Origin: Halichondria panicea
Lineage: Eukaryota > Porifera > Demospongiae > Suberitida > Halichondriidae
Length of the DNA stretch: 64,000 nt
Direction: 5' to 3'
Assembly (NCBI RefSeq): GCF_963675165.1
Contig: NC_087382.1
Span: forward strand, 6,186,315-6,250,314
In this document: in pieces, positions 1-9,930 of the stretch
Numbering within the stretch: position 1 is the stretch's first letter
How the letters are laid out: each line of letters begins with the position of its first letter
Program-made: the position numbers and the translations under genes
The notes under the pieces: generated by a model
Seen by the model: only the letters and a program-made list of their open reading frames with translations
What the model was told of the DNA's origin: nothing
Databases searched by the model: none

Positions 1-401
1 GACCTAAAGAGTGAGGGTCTTTAACTTATAACTGTAACCATGACTCTCTCTACCCGTTTCTATGTGCTTGAGATAAATTAACGACCTTTACTGTGCCTGC
101 TTTTTAGCTTGAACCGTGTTTGATAGCAGTTTGCCCAGATGAGGTCACATGCCTGCTAATTATAATTTTCTGATCCTTACTGATCATGCCCCAGCTTTCT
201 AGTTCGAGTGTCAAAGCTAGCTTCTAGTTTTATACGATCAATAGCCTATCGTGTGATAGAAAAGCTAATACAGAAATTTTATTAAATTCTCTGGAGCTTG
301 CCAATAAAACCACGTTATGATAATTATGCTTTTTTATGATTACCAAAAGCAATGGCAGTTATGACTATTTACTGATATAATTATTACCTTCCTCTTTTTA
401 G

Positions 402-2965
402 CTGAGTGCGATGGTGCCAATGACAAAGTTAAGAGTCACCTGGTTTCACTGACACAGCTGCAACAAAGTGCCAAGGACAGTGAGATGGAGTTAGACTCTT
501 GTCAGGCCCAAGCCTCTCAGTGCCAGACAACACTGACTGGGATGCAGGGAGAAATGTGAGTGTGTGCGTGTGCGTGGATGCATGGGTGTGGTGTCAGGTT
601 GATAAAATAATGAGTCAGCATTTAAACTATAATGTAAATTTCTATTGAGTACAATGAAGTAAATATGGCATAAGGTATCTACAGTTGTTTGGATTTTATG
701 CCGTGCCTACACTGTATATGTACATGATGTCATAAGCGAAATAAAATCACGCATGCATGTACATTTCAATTATTTTTTCCTTGTTGAGTGTACGTCTGTT
801 GGCTGCACGCATGACACTGGTACATTTGCCTTTTGAACAAAGTTGAACATTAAAACTCTCTTTCTGTATAGGGTTCAGTTGAGAGCTCGCTGCAATCAGC
901 AACAACAGCTTCAACAGCAACAACAAATGGTAGTGAATTGCATGTGTGTGTGTCATAAAACTTAAGCTGTTCGTTCGAGGTAGCCTAAATTAATGCATCC
1001 TGTGAACATGCCATTTATAGTCACTGAGTAGTTTTGTGTATTTCCCACTTGTGTGGCCCCCCTAGTAGTAGCTGTGCCAAGGTTTTTAGGCAGCTGCTAG
1101 CTAATATTCTTTAGGGAATAGTTCACAGGAATGCCAATAGAGGCTGTACGCTGCCTGGATACCACTTTTAGCTATACATACCAAACAATTAGGGATGTAC
1201 ACGTGTGTGTATCCATGCACCGAGCACAGTGTAAATGTTGTGTGCCAAGTATGGAATGTCCTTGTGCGTATCATAGTCCTACCAACTAGACATTATTTTT
1301 TCTTTCTTTATTCAGGTACAGCAACCAGCTCAGCAACTAGGACAGCACATGTTGCCTAACAACCCCGTGGTGCTTACTAAACCAAGAGTTTCTGTTCCAA
1401 ACCAGGCATCAAATAGATTCCCCATTCACCAACAGCAGCCAGTGATCCAAGAACAAGGTGACAACGTACAATGGACGTGATATATTTTCAAAGACTATTT
1501 TATAAAGACTAGCTTGGACAATTATTTCGTACAATCTATGGCTAATTATTCATGACATTTTTCTGTGTTACTTTATGATTGGATACATGATAAATGATTT
1601 CGGCTTTGCTTTTAAAAGAAACATTAATATGTGTGGAAAATTAGTAGTCTACTCACTGCCAAGTGTTAAAAGCTCAACCTTTCTCTTGCAGGTAAGTGAT
1701 GCCTGGTGTCTTCTTTGCTTTGAAGCTCTGGTATCCATGGTTACTGTGTGGGCGGGTATGTGCACGTTCATTTATAACTGACTTTTGTGTAGCAACTTAA
1801 TCCATCTAATTTTAACTCCAAAATAGAGAGAGCATGATCGATCCCACGCATACAATTATTGCATTAATTCCTGACATGTGAAACTGTTAGTGCAGATTTA
1901 GATTTTTATTTAGCTTTGTATGATTAGAGGGCTAAAAGATAATCCATGTGCATGCCAGTGCTAGAAATAATTTTTATTGGCTGTACGGTCAAATATGTCA
2001 TTTGTGCCTGGTCATAATTATGACTGGACACATGCGGAATGCATGCATGGTCATTATAATTGGTCAATGACCGATGGCAGTGAGTAATTTCTAACACTGC
2101 ATGCTATACTGGTCACTAGTTAATAAAGAGAAAGTGCCGTCTTACCCTGAAGAGGAGGAGGGTGACATCGATCCTCTCCTCGATGACAAAGAGAAAGAGG
2201 ACCAGGGGGGAGATGGTGGGGGTAATGATGACCAAGAACTAGGGCAGGACGAGGTAGAGAACAAGGCTCGAGATTTGTTTGGTATGTCTGTTTTCAATGT
2301 ACTGATACATACTGGTACTATATATTTATTAGCCGCATAATATCGAGGGAATGGAGTGTCTTACTCCACAGATTCTGTATCGTCTATAGCTATGTACAAA
2401 ATAACATATTACAGTTATGTCAAACCACTAAGTGCTGCTGACATTATTCAGATCAAACGCGTTATCAGCAGCACATTACAAACAAGGAAATGTGGTATGA
2501 GACGATAGTGAATCCGCAATACTATGCTTAGTAAGACACGTACTCTATCCCTCCTGCATGCAGTATAGATTACAGTAACATGCACTCAATTGCCGTGAGA
2601 TGCTCCGTTTGTGTGTTTTCCATGCGTGTTATTTTCACGTTTGTGTGTCATAATTATGCCGGAATAATTATGTACATGAAACTTTAATTTATGTCAGTGC
2701 ATGTGCCCTTTATAATAAGCAGCTATTAATTAATACAGAGGTGACCCTTGTTTAGGGTAATTGTTGTATATACACAAACTGTTCGTTTGTGACGTGCATG
2801 AGTGCATGTCTGACCTTCACTGTGATACTGTATATATAAATGATATTATAGTGTCCGCATGCACTTGTTTGTTAGACATCATTTTTTAGCTGTTGTGTTA
2901 TATATATGCCTTCTATTGTTGCAGATAATCTTGGAGAAGCACAGGAAAATAGTAAGAACCTCTGA
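402..2965 (+). CDS. 3' part of a coiled-coil, acidic-tail protein (Golgi GOLM/CASC4-like guess)
   Basis: Five exons join in one frame: 402-555, 872-929, 1316-1457, 2120-2281 and 2925-2965 (stop TGA). All joins use AG/GT; the 5' part lies outside the window. The visible protein starts with a heptad-like stretch (LVSLTQLQQSAKDSEMELDS), then a Gln-rich run, then a Pro/Gln/Asn linker, then a very acidic tail (PEEEEGDIDPLLDDKEKED) ending DNLGEAQENSKNL. Type II Golgi proteins of the GOLM1/CASC4/GOLIM4 group have this order (membrane anchor, luminal coil, acidic tail), so that is the best guess. It rests on architecture, not on a diagnostic motif, and the anchor is not in view. The gene is convergent with the acidic secreted gene at 3618-4757. 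Confidence 0.5.
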
Positions 2966-3617
2966 CTGCTCTGAGACTATACGATAGGTCTTATCCAAAA
3001 CTCATATTATATATACGTACATGCATTTCTCTGCGATATTCTTTTGTTATTCTGACTTTTTGCCATGTATAAGCACATAACCATTAATTTTTTGTAAATA
3101 ACAGGCATGCATGGGTGGAAAATCAATCTTGTTTTGTTCAGTGGAACCTCCATAAAACATATATAGTCTCATGAATCAGCCGCCCTTCCATGAGAGATTG
3201 TGACCTCGCTGATTCATGCATGAGACTACATAAAACACCTTATATACGTAGCTAGGTTTTCAAGATTTTAGTTGCAATCTCAGCAATAATAATATTTCTG
3301 CTGATTCTGCACATGAACAGTAACCCTAAAATGGTCCCTGTAGAAATCTCCCATTAATATTGAGAAAGTTAATTTGTTTGTGCCTCCCTAGTATATCGAT
3401 TATACATTAAGATCCTCATGCATCATGCACTATACTATGCACCGCGAGTCGAGTAGACAATTAAGGCAATTGACATGTAAACAATATGAATAGAGGTGCC
3501 TAATTATACAACAAGATTAAGAGATTTTATCAGCCTTCCTTTATCAGAAAAGAGTAGATCTATACAGTACTATAAATACATTGTACATGATTAGTGAACT
3601 GTTCATATACTGAGTAG
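2966..3617. other. Convergent intergenic region with MITE and a duplicated-flank relic
   Basis: No gene seen. It holds the 3' flank of the golgin-like gene, a stretch at 3023-3130 related to 12970-13080, 13648-13690 and 15310-15370, and a small inverted-repeat element at about 3158-3226. From 3590 it is the 3' flank of acidic gene copy 1 and resembles the 3' flank of copy 2 (16262-16312). Confidence 0.6.
3157..3226. mobile_element. Small inverted-repeat element with 9-bp flanking duplication
   Basis: The ends TAGTCTCATGAATCAGC and GCTGATTCATGCATGAGACTA are inverted copies of each other. CATAAAACA stands on both sides and reads as a 9-bp target duplication. The insertion site itself begins CAGTGGAACCTC, a pogo/Tigger-like end also seen at 5150. 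The long target duplication suggests a Mutator-like or similar non-autonomous element. The related end TAGTCTCGAATA occurs at 9204. Confidence 0.55.
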
Positions 3618-4757
3618 TTAGGCAGAAGGTGCTATAACTGCAATCAGATCCACTACAGTTTCGTCCATGTCAAACTCTTTGATGATGCACTTCAGACAAG
3701 GCAGCACAGGCTTTCCACACCCTCGACTGAGGTTGCCACACTTGCCATGACAATCTCCAATCAGAGCAGCAAATGTATTGACGAGATTGTTATCATCCTC
3801 TTCCTTCGCTTGCCTTTTCTCTACAGCAGTTGAGGCATCAGAAGTTGAGTCACTCTCACTTGCTTCGGACTCGCTATCAGATTCGGCAGTGCTCTCAGAT
3901 TCATCACTTACAGATTCTTCGCTCTCCCTGGAACTGGATGACTCATCAGCAGAGTCTGACACAGTGCTGTCATCTTTACTCTGTTCGCTCGCAGATCGTT
4001 TGCTCTCACTGGAACTGGATGACTCATCAGCAGACTCAGTGCTGTCATCTTCACTCTCTTGCTTGCTCTTAGATTTTCCCCTCTTGCCTGGTTTACCGCT
4101 TTTTCCCTCAAGTGGAGAAATATCTCCAGATCCATCGCTGTCTGATTTGCTACTATCGCTACTTTCATCTTCATCTCCTGATCCAGTATTGGAGTCACTT
4201 TTAGACTTTCGACCCTTTGATTTCTTGCTTTTCATGGACTTCATTGTCTCAGTTTCGTCACCACTGCCATCTTCACTCTCTTCGCTCGCAGATCGTTTGC
4301 TCTCAGAATTGTCACTCCTGCCAGGTTTACCTCTCTTTCTTGATTTACCGCTTTTTTCCACAAGTGGAGATATATCTCCGGATCCTTCGCTGTCTGATTT
4401 GCTACTGTCGCTACTTTCATCTTCATCTCCTCGTCCAGTATTGGAGTCACTCCTTTTTCCCCCGCTTGAGCAGTTCCTCTCAGAGCGAGCTAATGCAACA
4501 GCTGATAGGAAGTCAGAGAGTTGAGGAGTTCCTGTTTCTGTGACAATGCAGCGAGCACACTCCAGATTTGACGTGCTGTTACCAGGCATTGGTGGGCACA
4601 CTTGCTCACAGTCTTCGCTGATAAGTTTCTCTTTGAGCTTCTCCAAACGTCTCTGCATACCTCGGCCCTTCTCCCTCGGCCTGGAAGACAAAGGTTTGCC
4701 CTCAATTAGGAGAACCATGATGGCCAAGAGGGTTAGAGCAGTAATGATGGTTTTCAT
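3618..4757 (-). CDS. Secreted acidic Ser/Asp-rich protein, copy 1 (long C-terminal form)
   Basis: Single exon, 379 aa, family unknown to me. Residues 1-20 are a signal peptide ending LLIEG. A basic helix (QRRLEKLKEKL) leads to an N-terminal Cys module with Cys at 50, 54, 67 and 70 (spacing x3, x12, x2). The core of about 210 residues is mostly Ser, Asp, Glu and Lys, with two copies of a block DESSDSSKSDS plus GSGDISPL. After a VEKR dibasic site comes a C-terminal Cys module of similar spacing (x3, x13, x2). N-glycosylation sites NST and NCS lie in the first module and NLS in the second. Only this copy keeps the final 11 residues (VVDLIAVIAPSA-type end). The composition suggests a secreted, phosphorylated, cation-binding matrix protein; that role is inference. 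A TATA box lies 74 bp upstream of the ATG. Confidence 0.85.
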   Translation of the reverse strand: MKTIITALTLLAIMVLLIEGKPLSSRPREKGRGMQRRLEKLKEKLISEDCEQVCPPMPGNSTSNLECARCIVTETGTPQLSDFLSAVALARSERNCSSGGKRSDSNTGRGDEDESSDSSKSDSEGSGDISPLVEKSGKSRKRGKPGRSDNSESKRSASEESEDGSGDETETMKSMKSKKSKGRKSKSDSNTGSGDEDESSDSSKSDSDGSGDISPLEGKSGKPGKRGKSKSKQESEDDSTESADESSSSSESKRSASEQSKDDSTVSDSADESSSSRESEESVSDESESTAESDSESEASESDSTSDASTAVEKRQAKEEDDNNLVNTFAALIGDCHGKCGNLSRGCGKPVLPCLKCIIKEFDMDETVVDLIAVIAPSA

Positions 4758-4830
4758 TCTCGTTATTGGTGAATTTCAAATCGTATCCTTTTCTTCTGCT
4801 GATTATGATTGCAGTCAGCGTAACACTCCA

Positions 4831-4920
4831 CTTTTATAGAACTATAGGTGGGTAGGTATGGGAAAGTTGGTTATGGACTAACGAATGTTGCTAGGACAGC
4901 AACCTTTTTTGTCAATAAGG
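4831..4920 (-). promoter_or_regulatory. Core promoter of acidic gene copy 1
   Basis: On the minus strand TATAAAAG lies at 4831-4838, 74 bp upstream of the ATG. The element read on the plus strand as CCTTTTTTGTCAATAAGG at 4903-4920 recurs at a similar distance upstream of all six copies. The trans-factor is unknown. Confidence 0.65.
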
Positions 4921-6257
4921 ATGACCACATGCCATGTCATCCAACCACAGAAACAAATTTGGTAAATTATGGCTCACACAAAGGTGGGTGGGCAATTAAT
5001 TTTATCCTGTGAAGTTTAGTGTTTCTTGACAATCACCTTATTAGTTCTGACCTTATTATGTCAACAGAAGCCGTGCTTTTGGCTTTTGTATAGCTATTAG
5101 CTTTGTCACCTGCTGTGATGACTAATTCTATATTTTAAAGGTACAGTGGAACCTCTTATAACGGATTCTCTAAATAGCAGATTCCTTTGTTGTAGTGAAC
5201 AACATGCCTTGTACCAACCGCTTGACGTACTATCTAACTAGTGTACTTATAACCCCGAATAGCGGACACCTCTCAACTCCGGACAACAGACAACAGTTTT
5301 GCATGAAAGATGCAAGAATTAACCTCCAATATAACAGATAAAAGATTCATTAGCACAATAATTATCGAAGTATGTGGAATTGGAGTCCGATATAGAGCTA
5401 TAATTATAGCTTACTTAGCATAATCATACTCTCACTGCTTTTACAAAAGTACATTTTCATAATTAGTGTAGTGCATGTATGTATAGTTAGTGCAAAAGAA
5501 GGCCTCTCAATGCAAAATTAGCCAGTGTAAATTTAGATTGGCCTTACCAAAACTAGCCTCGGTCCTATATAGTCCTTAACCAGCCTGGAACCGAGGTTAT
5601 ATATACCAAAGCTGGACCCAAAAATGCTGCATGCATGACAGTGCAGAAAGTGACCCTCAGAAGTGATGACCATGGCACATCAGTTTTCCCTGCTGGTAAT
5701 TGTGTGGGTGAGGGTAGTACTATAATATAGTTCTGTGCATGGGTATATATGACGGTCTAGTTACTTATAGTATAGTCATTAGGATCCCTTTCTGCACTGT
5801 CAATCCAGTGTGGGTATGTAGTAATGTGCATAGTGTTTACTTTTAGTTGTGTTAATTAACTCATTTCCTGTGGTTAACTTTACTTCCTGTATTGTACTTT
5901 TCTGTTATTGTGGTTTCTGTTCGTTAGTAGGTTCTTTCTGTATAGTTGTTCTTTGTTCCCTTTGTGCCTAGCTATAGGGGCCCGCTCCAGGCGGCTCTTT
6001 GTGTATGGGAGCCTCTGCTCCACTGCCTTTTGTCTTGTACATACTTATACCTTTGTTCTTGTGCATTTTATCAGTTGTTGAATACGATTTCACTAAACTC
6101 AAATGTCTGCATGAACCTGCGACATAACAGGGTATACGGCCCTCCAATCTACACTGGATAATTTTGTCATTGAGGAGAGGGATAACAACATATTATGTAT
6201 ACAGCGGAGCCCCATGCAGCCTTCACATGTATTTTGTTACCTATATACAAACATATA
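4921..6257. other. Upstream flank of acidic copy 1 and unannotated repeat-rich DNA
   Basis: Sequence from 4921 to about 5090 resembles the upstream flanks of copies 5 and 6 (about 25100-25190 and 28690-28750), so the duplicated unit extended at least this far. A pogo/Tigger-like end (CAGTGGAACCTCTTATAACG) starts near 5150 and continues as degraded sequence to about 5350. Nothing else recognised; short ORFs here lack coding character. Confidence 0.5.
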
Positions 6258-6463
6258 CCGTATAGCGGGTAATTTTCGGGGGACAAAATATTCGTGGTTC
6301 AGCAATATTGAGACATTTCGTGGGTAATATTTTCGTGGTAGCTGCCTGCACTGCAGGTAAAGGTAGGCATGGTCGCTTCATTCGTGGGTAAAATATTCGT
6401 GGTCAGACCTCCAACCACGAAAACCACGAATATTTTGCCCCACGAAAATTACACGCTATACGG
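6258..6463. mobile_element. TA-flanked MITE, CCGTATAGCGGG family
   Basis: Ends CCGTATAGCGGGTAATTTTCG and CGAAAATTACACGCTATACGG are inverted, with TA on both sides as a target duplication. About 206 bp, with further internal inverted segments (CACGAATATTTTGCCCCACG). No coding capacity; non-autonomous Tc1/mariner-like by target site. Confidence 0.8.
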
Positions 6464-6549
6464 TATATATATATTCTGCAAATGCACATGCATGTTGTTG
6501 CATGCATGTGCATGGTTGGTTACATATAATTGATTAACTACGTACTGCA

Positions 6550-6715
6550 TATTGGCGTAAATATCGTTATATTTATGGGCAAGCTGACCTCCACAACATT
6601 TTCCCCCACGAAAACGTTACCGGAATGCATGCAATGCAGTGCAAGCAATGAAGTCGAACAAACTCACGAAAATTACCGTTTTTGAGTTGAACGATACGCA
6701 CTATATAGTATAAGA
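6550..6715. mobile_element. Partial MITE related to the CCGTATAGCGGG family
   Basis: The internal words GGGCAAGCTGACCTCCAC, CCCCCACGAAAA and AAAATTACCGTTTTTGAGTT match the interiors of the copies at 29058-29260 and 52828-53014, but the terminal repeats are eroded. Confidence 0.5.
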
Positions 6716-6871
6716 TCTATACCTACTTGGGAAGTACATAATGCGTGGGAAAAGTGCCTCAGAGGTGGCATACTAGTATATATATACCTGCAACTTACTT
6801 AGTATCCCGTTGTCAAACCTCGAGGGCAAGCTTTGTGCATGCATGCACACTAGTATATCTAAATGATCGAG

Positions 6872-6991
6872 TTAGACGCTGTTTTATCGGTCTCCATGGG
6901 ATTTTGGAAGCTTTTAGTACTCTCGCTACGCTCGGGATACTAAATCAGTACCTTTGGGCTTCTAAATCCCATAGATACCTCCAAAACAGCA
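6872..6991. repeat. Inverted repeat, about 35-bp arms
   Basis: The left arm at 6872-6910 (GCTGTTTTATCGGTCTCCAT and on) pairs with the right arm at 6956-6990. A loop of about 45 bp itself holds CTCGCTACGCTCGGGATACT. Reads as a small degraded hairpin element; no target duplication identified. Confidence 0.5.
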
Positions 6992-7360
6992 TGCATGTCT
7001 ATATACGTAATATAGTTGTACCATGGATATCAAGGGTGTATTGGAGTTGTACAGTGCATCCAGCTTAGAGAGTAGATTAGTTACCACACATTTGTGAGTA
7101 GCTGTACTTAAATGTAAATATCAACTGTAAAGAGAGTAGATTACAGAACTACACATTTCCCCCAAGGGAATACATACAACTGCACGAGGTAGTACAAACA
7201 ATACACACGCGTGCAGATATCCATGGTACACAGGTAGCTTGTACAATGAACACCTATTGATTAGAAGCAATTAGAAGCTAGTTATAGTTATCCAACTTTC
7301 TACCTACTACACAACATCAACCCGTTTACAATTGCTATGCTGAGTAGTAGTCAACCAGAG

Positions 7361-7482
7361 GAGGTCAGACATGTGTGCACGGATCACTACAAGTTCAGTG
7401 CATTTGGCCTGGACATTATCACGTGACCGCAATGACATCAATGCACTGAATTGTAGTGATTCGTGCACGCATGTCGGACCTC
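7361..7482. repeat. Near-perfect hairpin, 44-bp arms and 35-bp loop
   Basis: Arms at 7361-7404 and 7440-7482 are inverted copies with few mismatches (GAGGTCAGACATGTGTGCAC against GTGCACGCATGTCGGACCTC). Transcribed, it would fold into a long stem. Could be a short MITE or a hairpin RNA locus; the sequence does not decide. Confidence 0.65.
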
Positions 7483-8257
7483 AACACTCTTTGATCTGTG
7501 CCGTGCATGCACTGTGCACATTTTGTGTGCGTGTGCTTGCACTTGACAAACCACATTGACACCCGCACATATTTTTGCTTCCCACAATTTTTGTGCTTTC
7601 CGCAATTTTTGTTTTCTCAGTTAAAAGAGAGGGTCCTTAAAGGGTGGAGAGAGGGCTTCAGGCTGGCCACAGTCACTATACCCTATAGGGTACATGGCAT
7701 TTGTATCCTAGAGTATCCTGAGAGTTTCAATGGATATTCCTGGAGATAAATTGTGTGATAAATTTTCGTGAGAACTGATGGAGCTTTTATCACCTTTTTT
7801 GTTTTAAGTATTGAACACCTAACCCTATATTGGTACCGTTATACCTAAACTGGCACTGTACGTTTTTAGTATACTGTCAGTGTGAACCCCTTGTAACAAC
7901 TAAAATCAGCTCAGCTCTTACTCCGTATAATTATAGTAATGTTGCTAACAGGAGTGCATTCCTGTTGCTATGTATAGTAGTTTATGACGTACATGCATGC
8001 AGTATCAATTACAACTATATTGTTTCTCTTATGTGGTGTGACATGCATGGGTTCATGGTTACTCAACTGATGTGTGTAATAGTATACACTGCGCACGCGC
8101 GATGTTGGCTAGCAATCGTTAATTGCCATCTCCTTGCTACATTCCATACATGCAGTAATCCTTATACTGAAACTAGTGTTCAAGCTGGCGCTGTGCTAAT
8201 CGCCATGTTTTTGCTTTCGCTCAAAAGTATTAGAGTGTTATATTATTAGTTTCTATA
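7483..8257. other. Unannotated AT-rich stretch
   Basis: No gene, RNA or clear element recognised. Several ORFs of 60-140 codons occur but are rich in Cys, His and Tyr from CATGCA/TGTG words and have no domain signal. Confidence 0.4.
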
Positions 8258-8638
8258 ATGAATTTTATATTAAAGTTAGCTTATCTATATAAAGTCACTG
8301 AGAAGAAAAAACTTATTTACATGCATCTATTGTTGTTATTTATTGTATTATGTATTATGTGGCTTACCAGGACCTCAAGAAAGAAGAAAATTGATTCTTC
8401 CAGGATCTGTAGTTCAGTGTATATAATATCTAAGAAGAAAATACCTGTGTACATGCATATTGTTATCTATATTGTTGTTTTGTGGCTTTTATATATACCA
8501 GGCCCTCAATTTAAGACAAAGATGATTCTGCCAGGAGGATCTGGATCTCTTGGATATTATTTTCTCACATGGGGATTTTTTTTTCTTCATGTAATATCAA
8601 ACAGTACAAATGTACAAAAGCAACAGACCAAAAGATAA
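8258..8638 (+). other. Open frame of 126 codons with a duplicated segment, coding status unclear
   Basis: The frame stays open partly because a segment is present twice. Copies near 8300-8440 and 8432-8560 both run from AAGAAGAAAA through TACATGCAT and ATTGTTGT to a CCAG followed by a related stretch. The two translated cores share the pattern GPQ-x3-K-x-ILPG. Each core directly follows a TACCAG that could be a splice acceptor, so this may be a duplicated exon of a lost gene rather than one protein. No family recognised. Confidence 0.25.
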
Positions 8639-9203
8639 GAGGGGGCATACAGTTTAGCGGATACCATCTAGCTAGCTAGCTGTTTTAACATATATTTTCT
8701 GAGTATTGTAGCTAACAAAAAGCTAGCGCTTTAGTGCAAGGCTAACTCATAATTATGTTGAATAGAAAGTTTGTGCGGACAGATGATGCTATGAAAGATT
8801 CTGAAGAGACTGCAACAGCCTTCAATGTGAGTCAAACTAGCCATAACTCGAAAAAGAAGCTTTAGTCTGCTAATCCACGAATCAAAATCCAAGAGAACGT
8901 GGCTAGAAGCCTATAGAAGCTGTTAGCTTTCGTCGCATTGCAACCGTTGAGCAGTTACAGCTGGAACAGACACACACACACAGTCTAGACTCGCCAGCCA
9001 GCCCTTCCTCGGGGTAAGGGACTGGTGGATTGCCTATCTGAGAGTTGTGCCGTTACCTGAATCTGGTAATGACCAATCAGAGTACAGTATCAATGTCATG
9101 TGACATTCTTACGCCCACAGTACCGCTTGGTTAGTTTCTTTGTGGTAGAATGCATGATAATAACAAAATAATGGATGAGCAAGACTGTGCTAGTGCAAGA
9201 TTA

Positions 9204-9930
9204 TAGTCTCGAATACCCGCCTCAACCTAAATCAAGCTTTTAGGTTGAGGCGGGTATTCAGGGGCGGATCCAGAGGTAGTTCGTTGGGTTCGTACGAACT
9301 ACCCTTCCAGCTAGAATCTAGTATATATTGGCTAGCTAGCTAACTGTACTGTCGTGACAAAGTCGTACAAAGTACGTCCTCTCTGCTTAATAAAAGGGTG
9401 GGGCTGGTTCTCTTTGCATAATAAAAGGGTGGGGCTGGTTCTCTCTACATAACAAGAGGGTGGGGCTGGCTACTGCAGCCACATTGATTCGCACCGTGGT
9501 CAAGCGATAATATTATTATATCTAGCCATGAATCCTTGACTCCTGGTGTAAGAAGAGGAAAGTTTCAGGTAAGGGAGAGTGCATGGCACTGCATATTGAA
9601 TGACACTGCATACTTACATGTATAATTGCTATAATCATTAATAATTATATTGATGGTCAAGTTGTACAAGTCTATAGCCAAGTCTCCTCTTCACCAGCCA
9701 CCACCGTCTGTCTTTCCACTGGGGACCACTACTATCTCTCCTCCAGTCACAGCCATCTCCTGTGTTTATAAATCATGAGGGAGACATGAGGGTTAATTAA
9801 TGGGCGTGGTACTTTAAAAGGGGCGTAGTCAAAAAAATTCGGCGCTGCGCGCCGAGTGAACTTCTTGCCCGCGCAACTATCAGAACCCCCCTTCCTTAAA
9901 TCCTGGATCCGCCCCTGGTATTTGAGACTA
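9204..9930. mobile_element. Palindromic element split by a hAT-like insertion
   Basis: TAGTCTCGAATACCCGCCTC at 9204 and the hairpin partner GAGGCGGGTATT at 9247-9258 belong to one element. Its other end, GTATTTGAGACTA, is found only at 9918-9930, after the insertion at 9259-9917. The end resembles that of the element at 3157-3226. Confidence 0.6.
9259..9917. mobile_element. Non-autonomous hAT-like element, nested
   Basis: The ends CAGGGGCGGATCCAG and CTGGATCCGCCCCTG are perfect 15-bp inverted repeats of a hAT-like type, and GTATT is repeated at both borders. About 659 bp with no transposase frame. The interior has three imperfect 29-31-bp tandem units (9379-9470) that share AAAAGGGTGGGGCTGG. 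Its insertion splits the palindromic element around it, so it is the younger of the two. Confidence 0.7.

Noticed and set aside
1575-1781. 68-codon ORF in the golgin-like gene as an extra exon
   Set aside because: It crosses a TTGCAGGTAAGT junction, and exon 1316-1457 joins exon 2120-2281 in phase without it.
3778-4524. Long plus-strand open frames opposite acidic gene copy 1 (and the same at 16440-17039, 18771-19556, 21146-21991, 23778-24605, 27535-28155)
   Set aside because: They are mirror frames of the Ser/Asp repeat codons (Leu/Ser-rich shadows). The minus strand has the signal peptide, Cys modules, promoter and conserved reading frame.
7830-8249. 139-codon ORF rich in Cys and His
   Set aside because: Composition follows CATGCA and TGTG words, with no signal peptide or family pattern.
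9259-9917. LTR-type element
   Set aside because: The repeats are inverted and short with hAT-like ends. No direct terminal repeats or retroviral-type coding were seen anywhere in the window.
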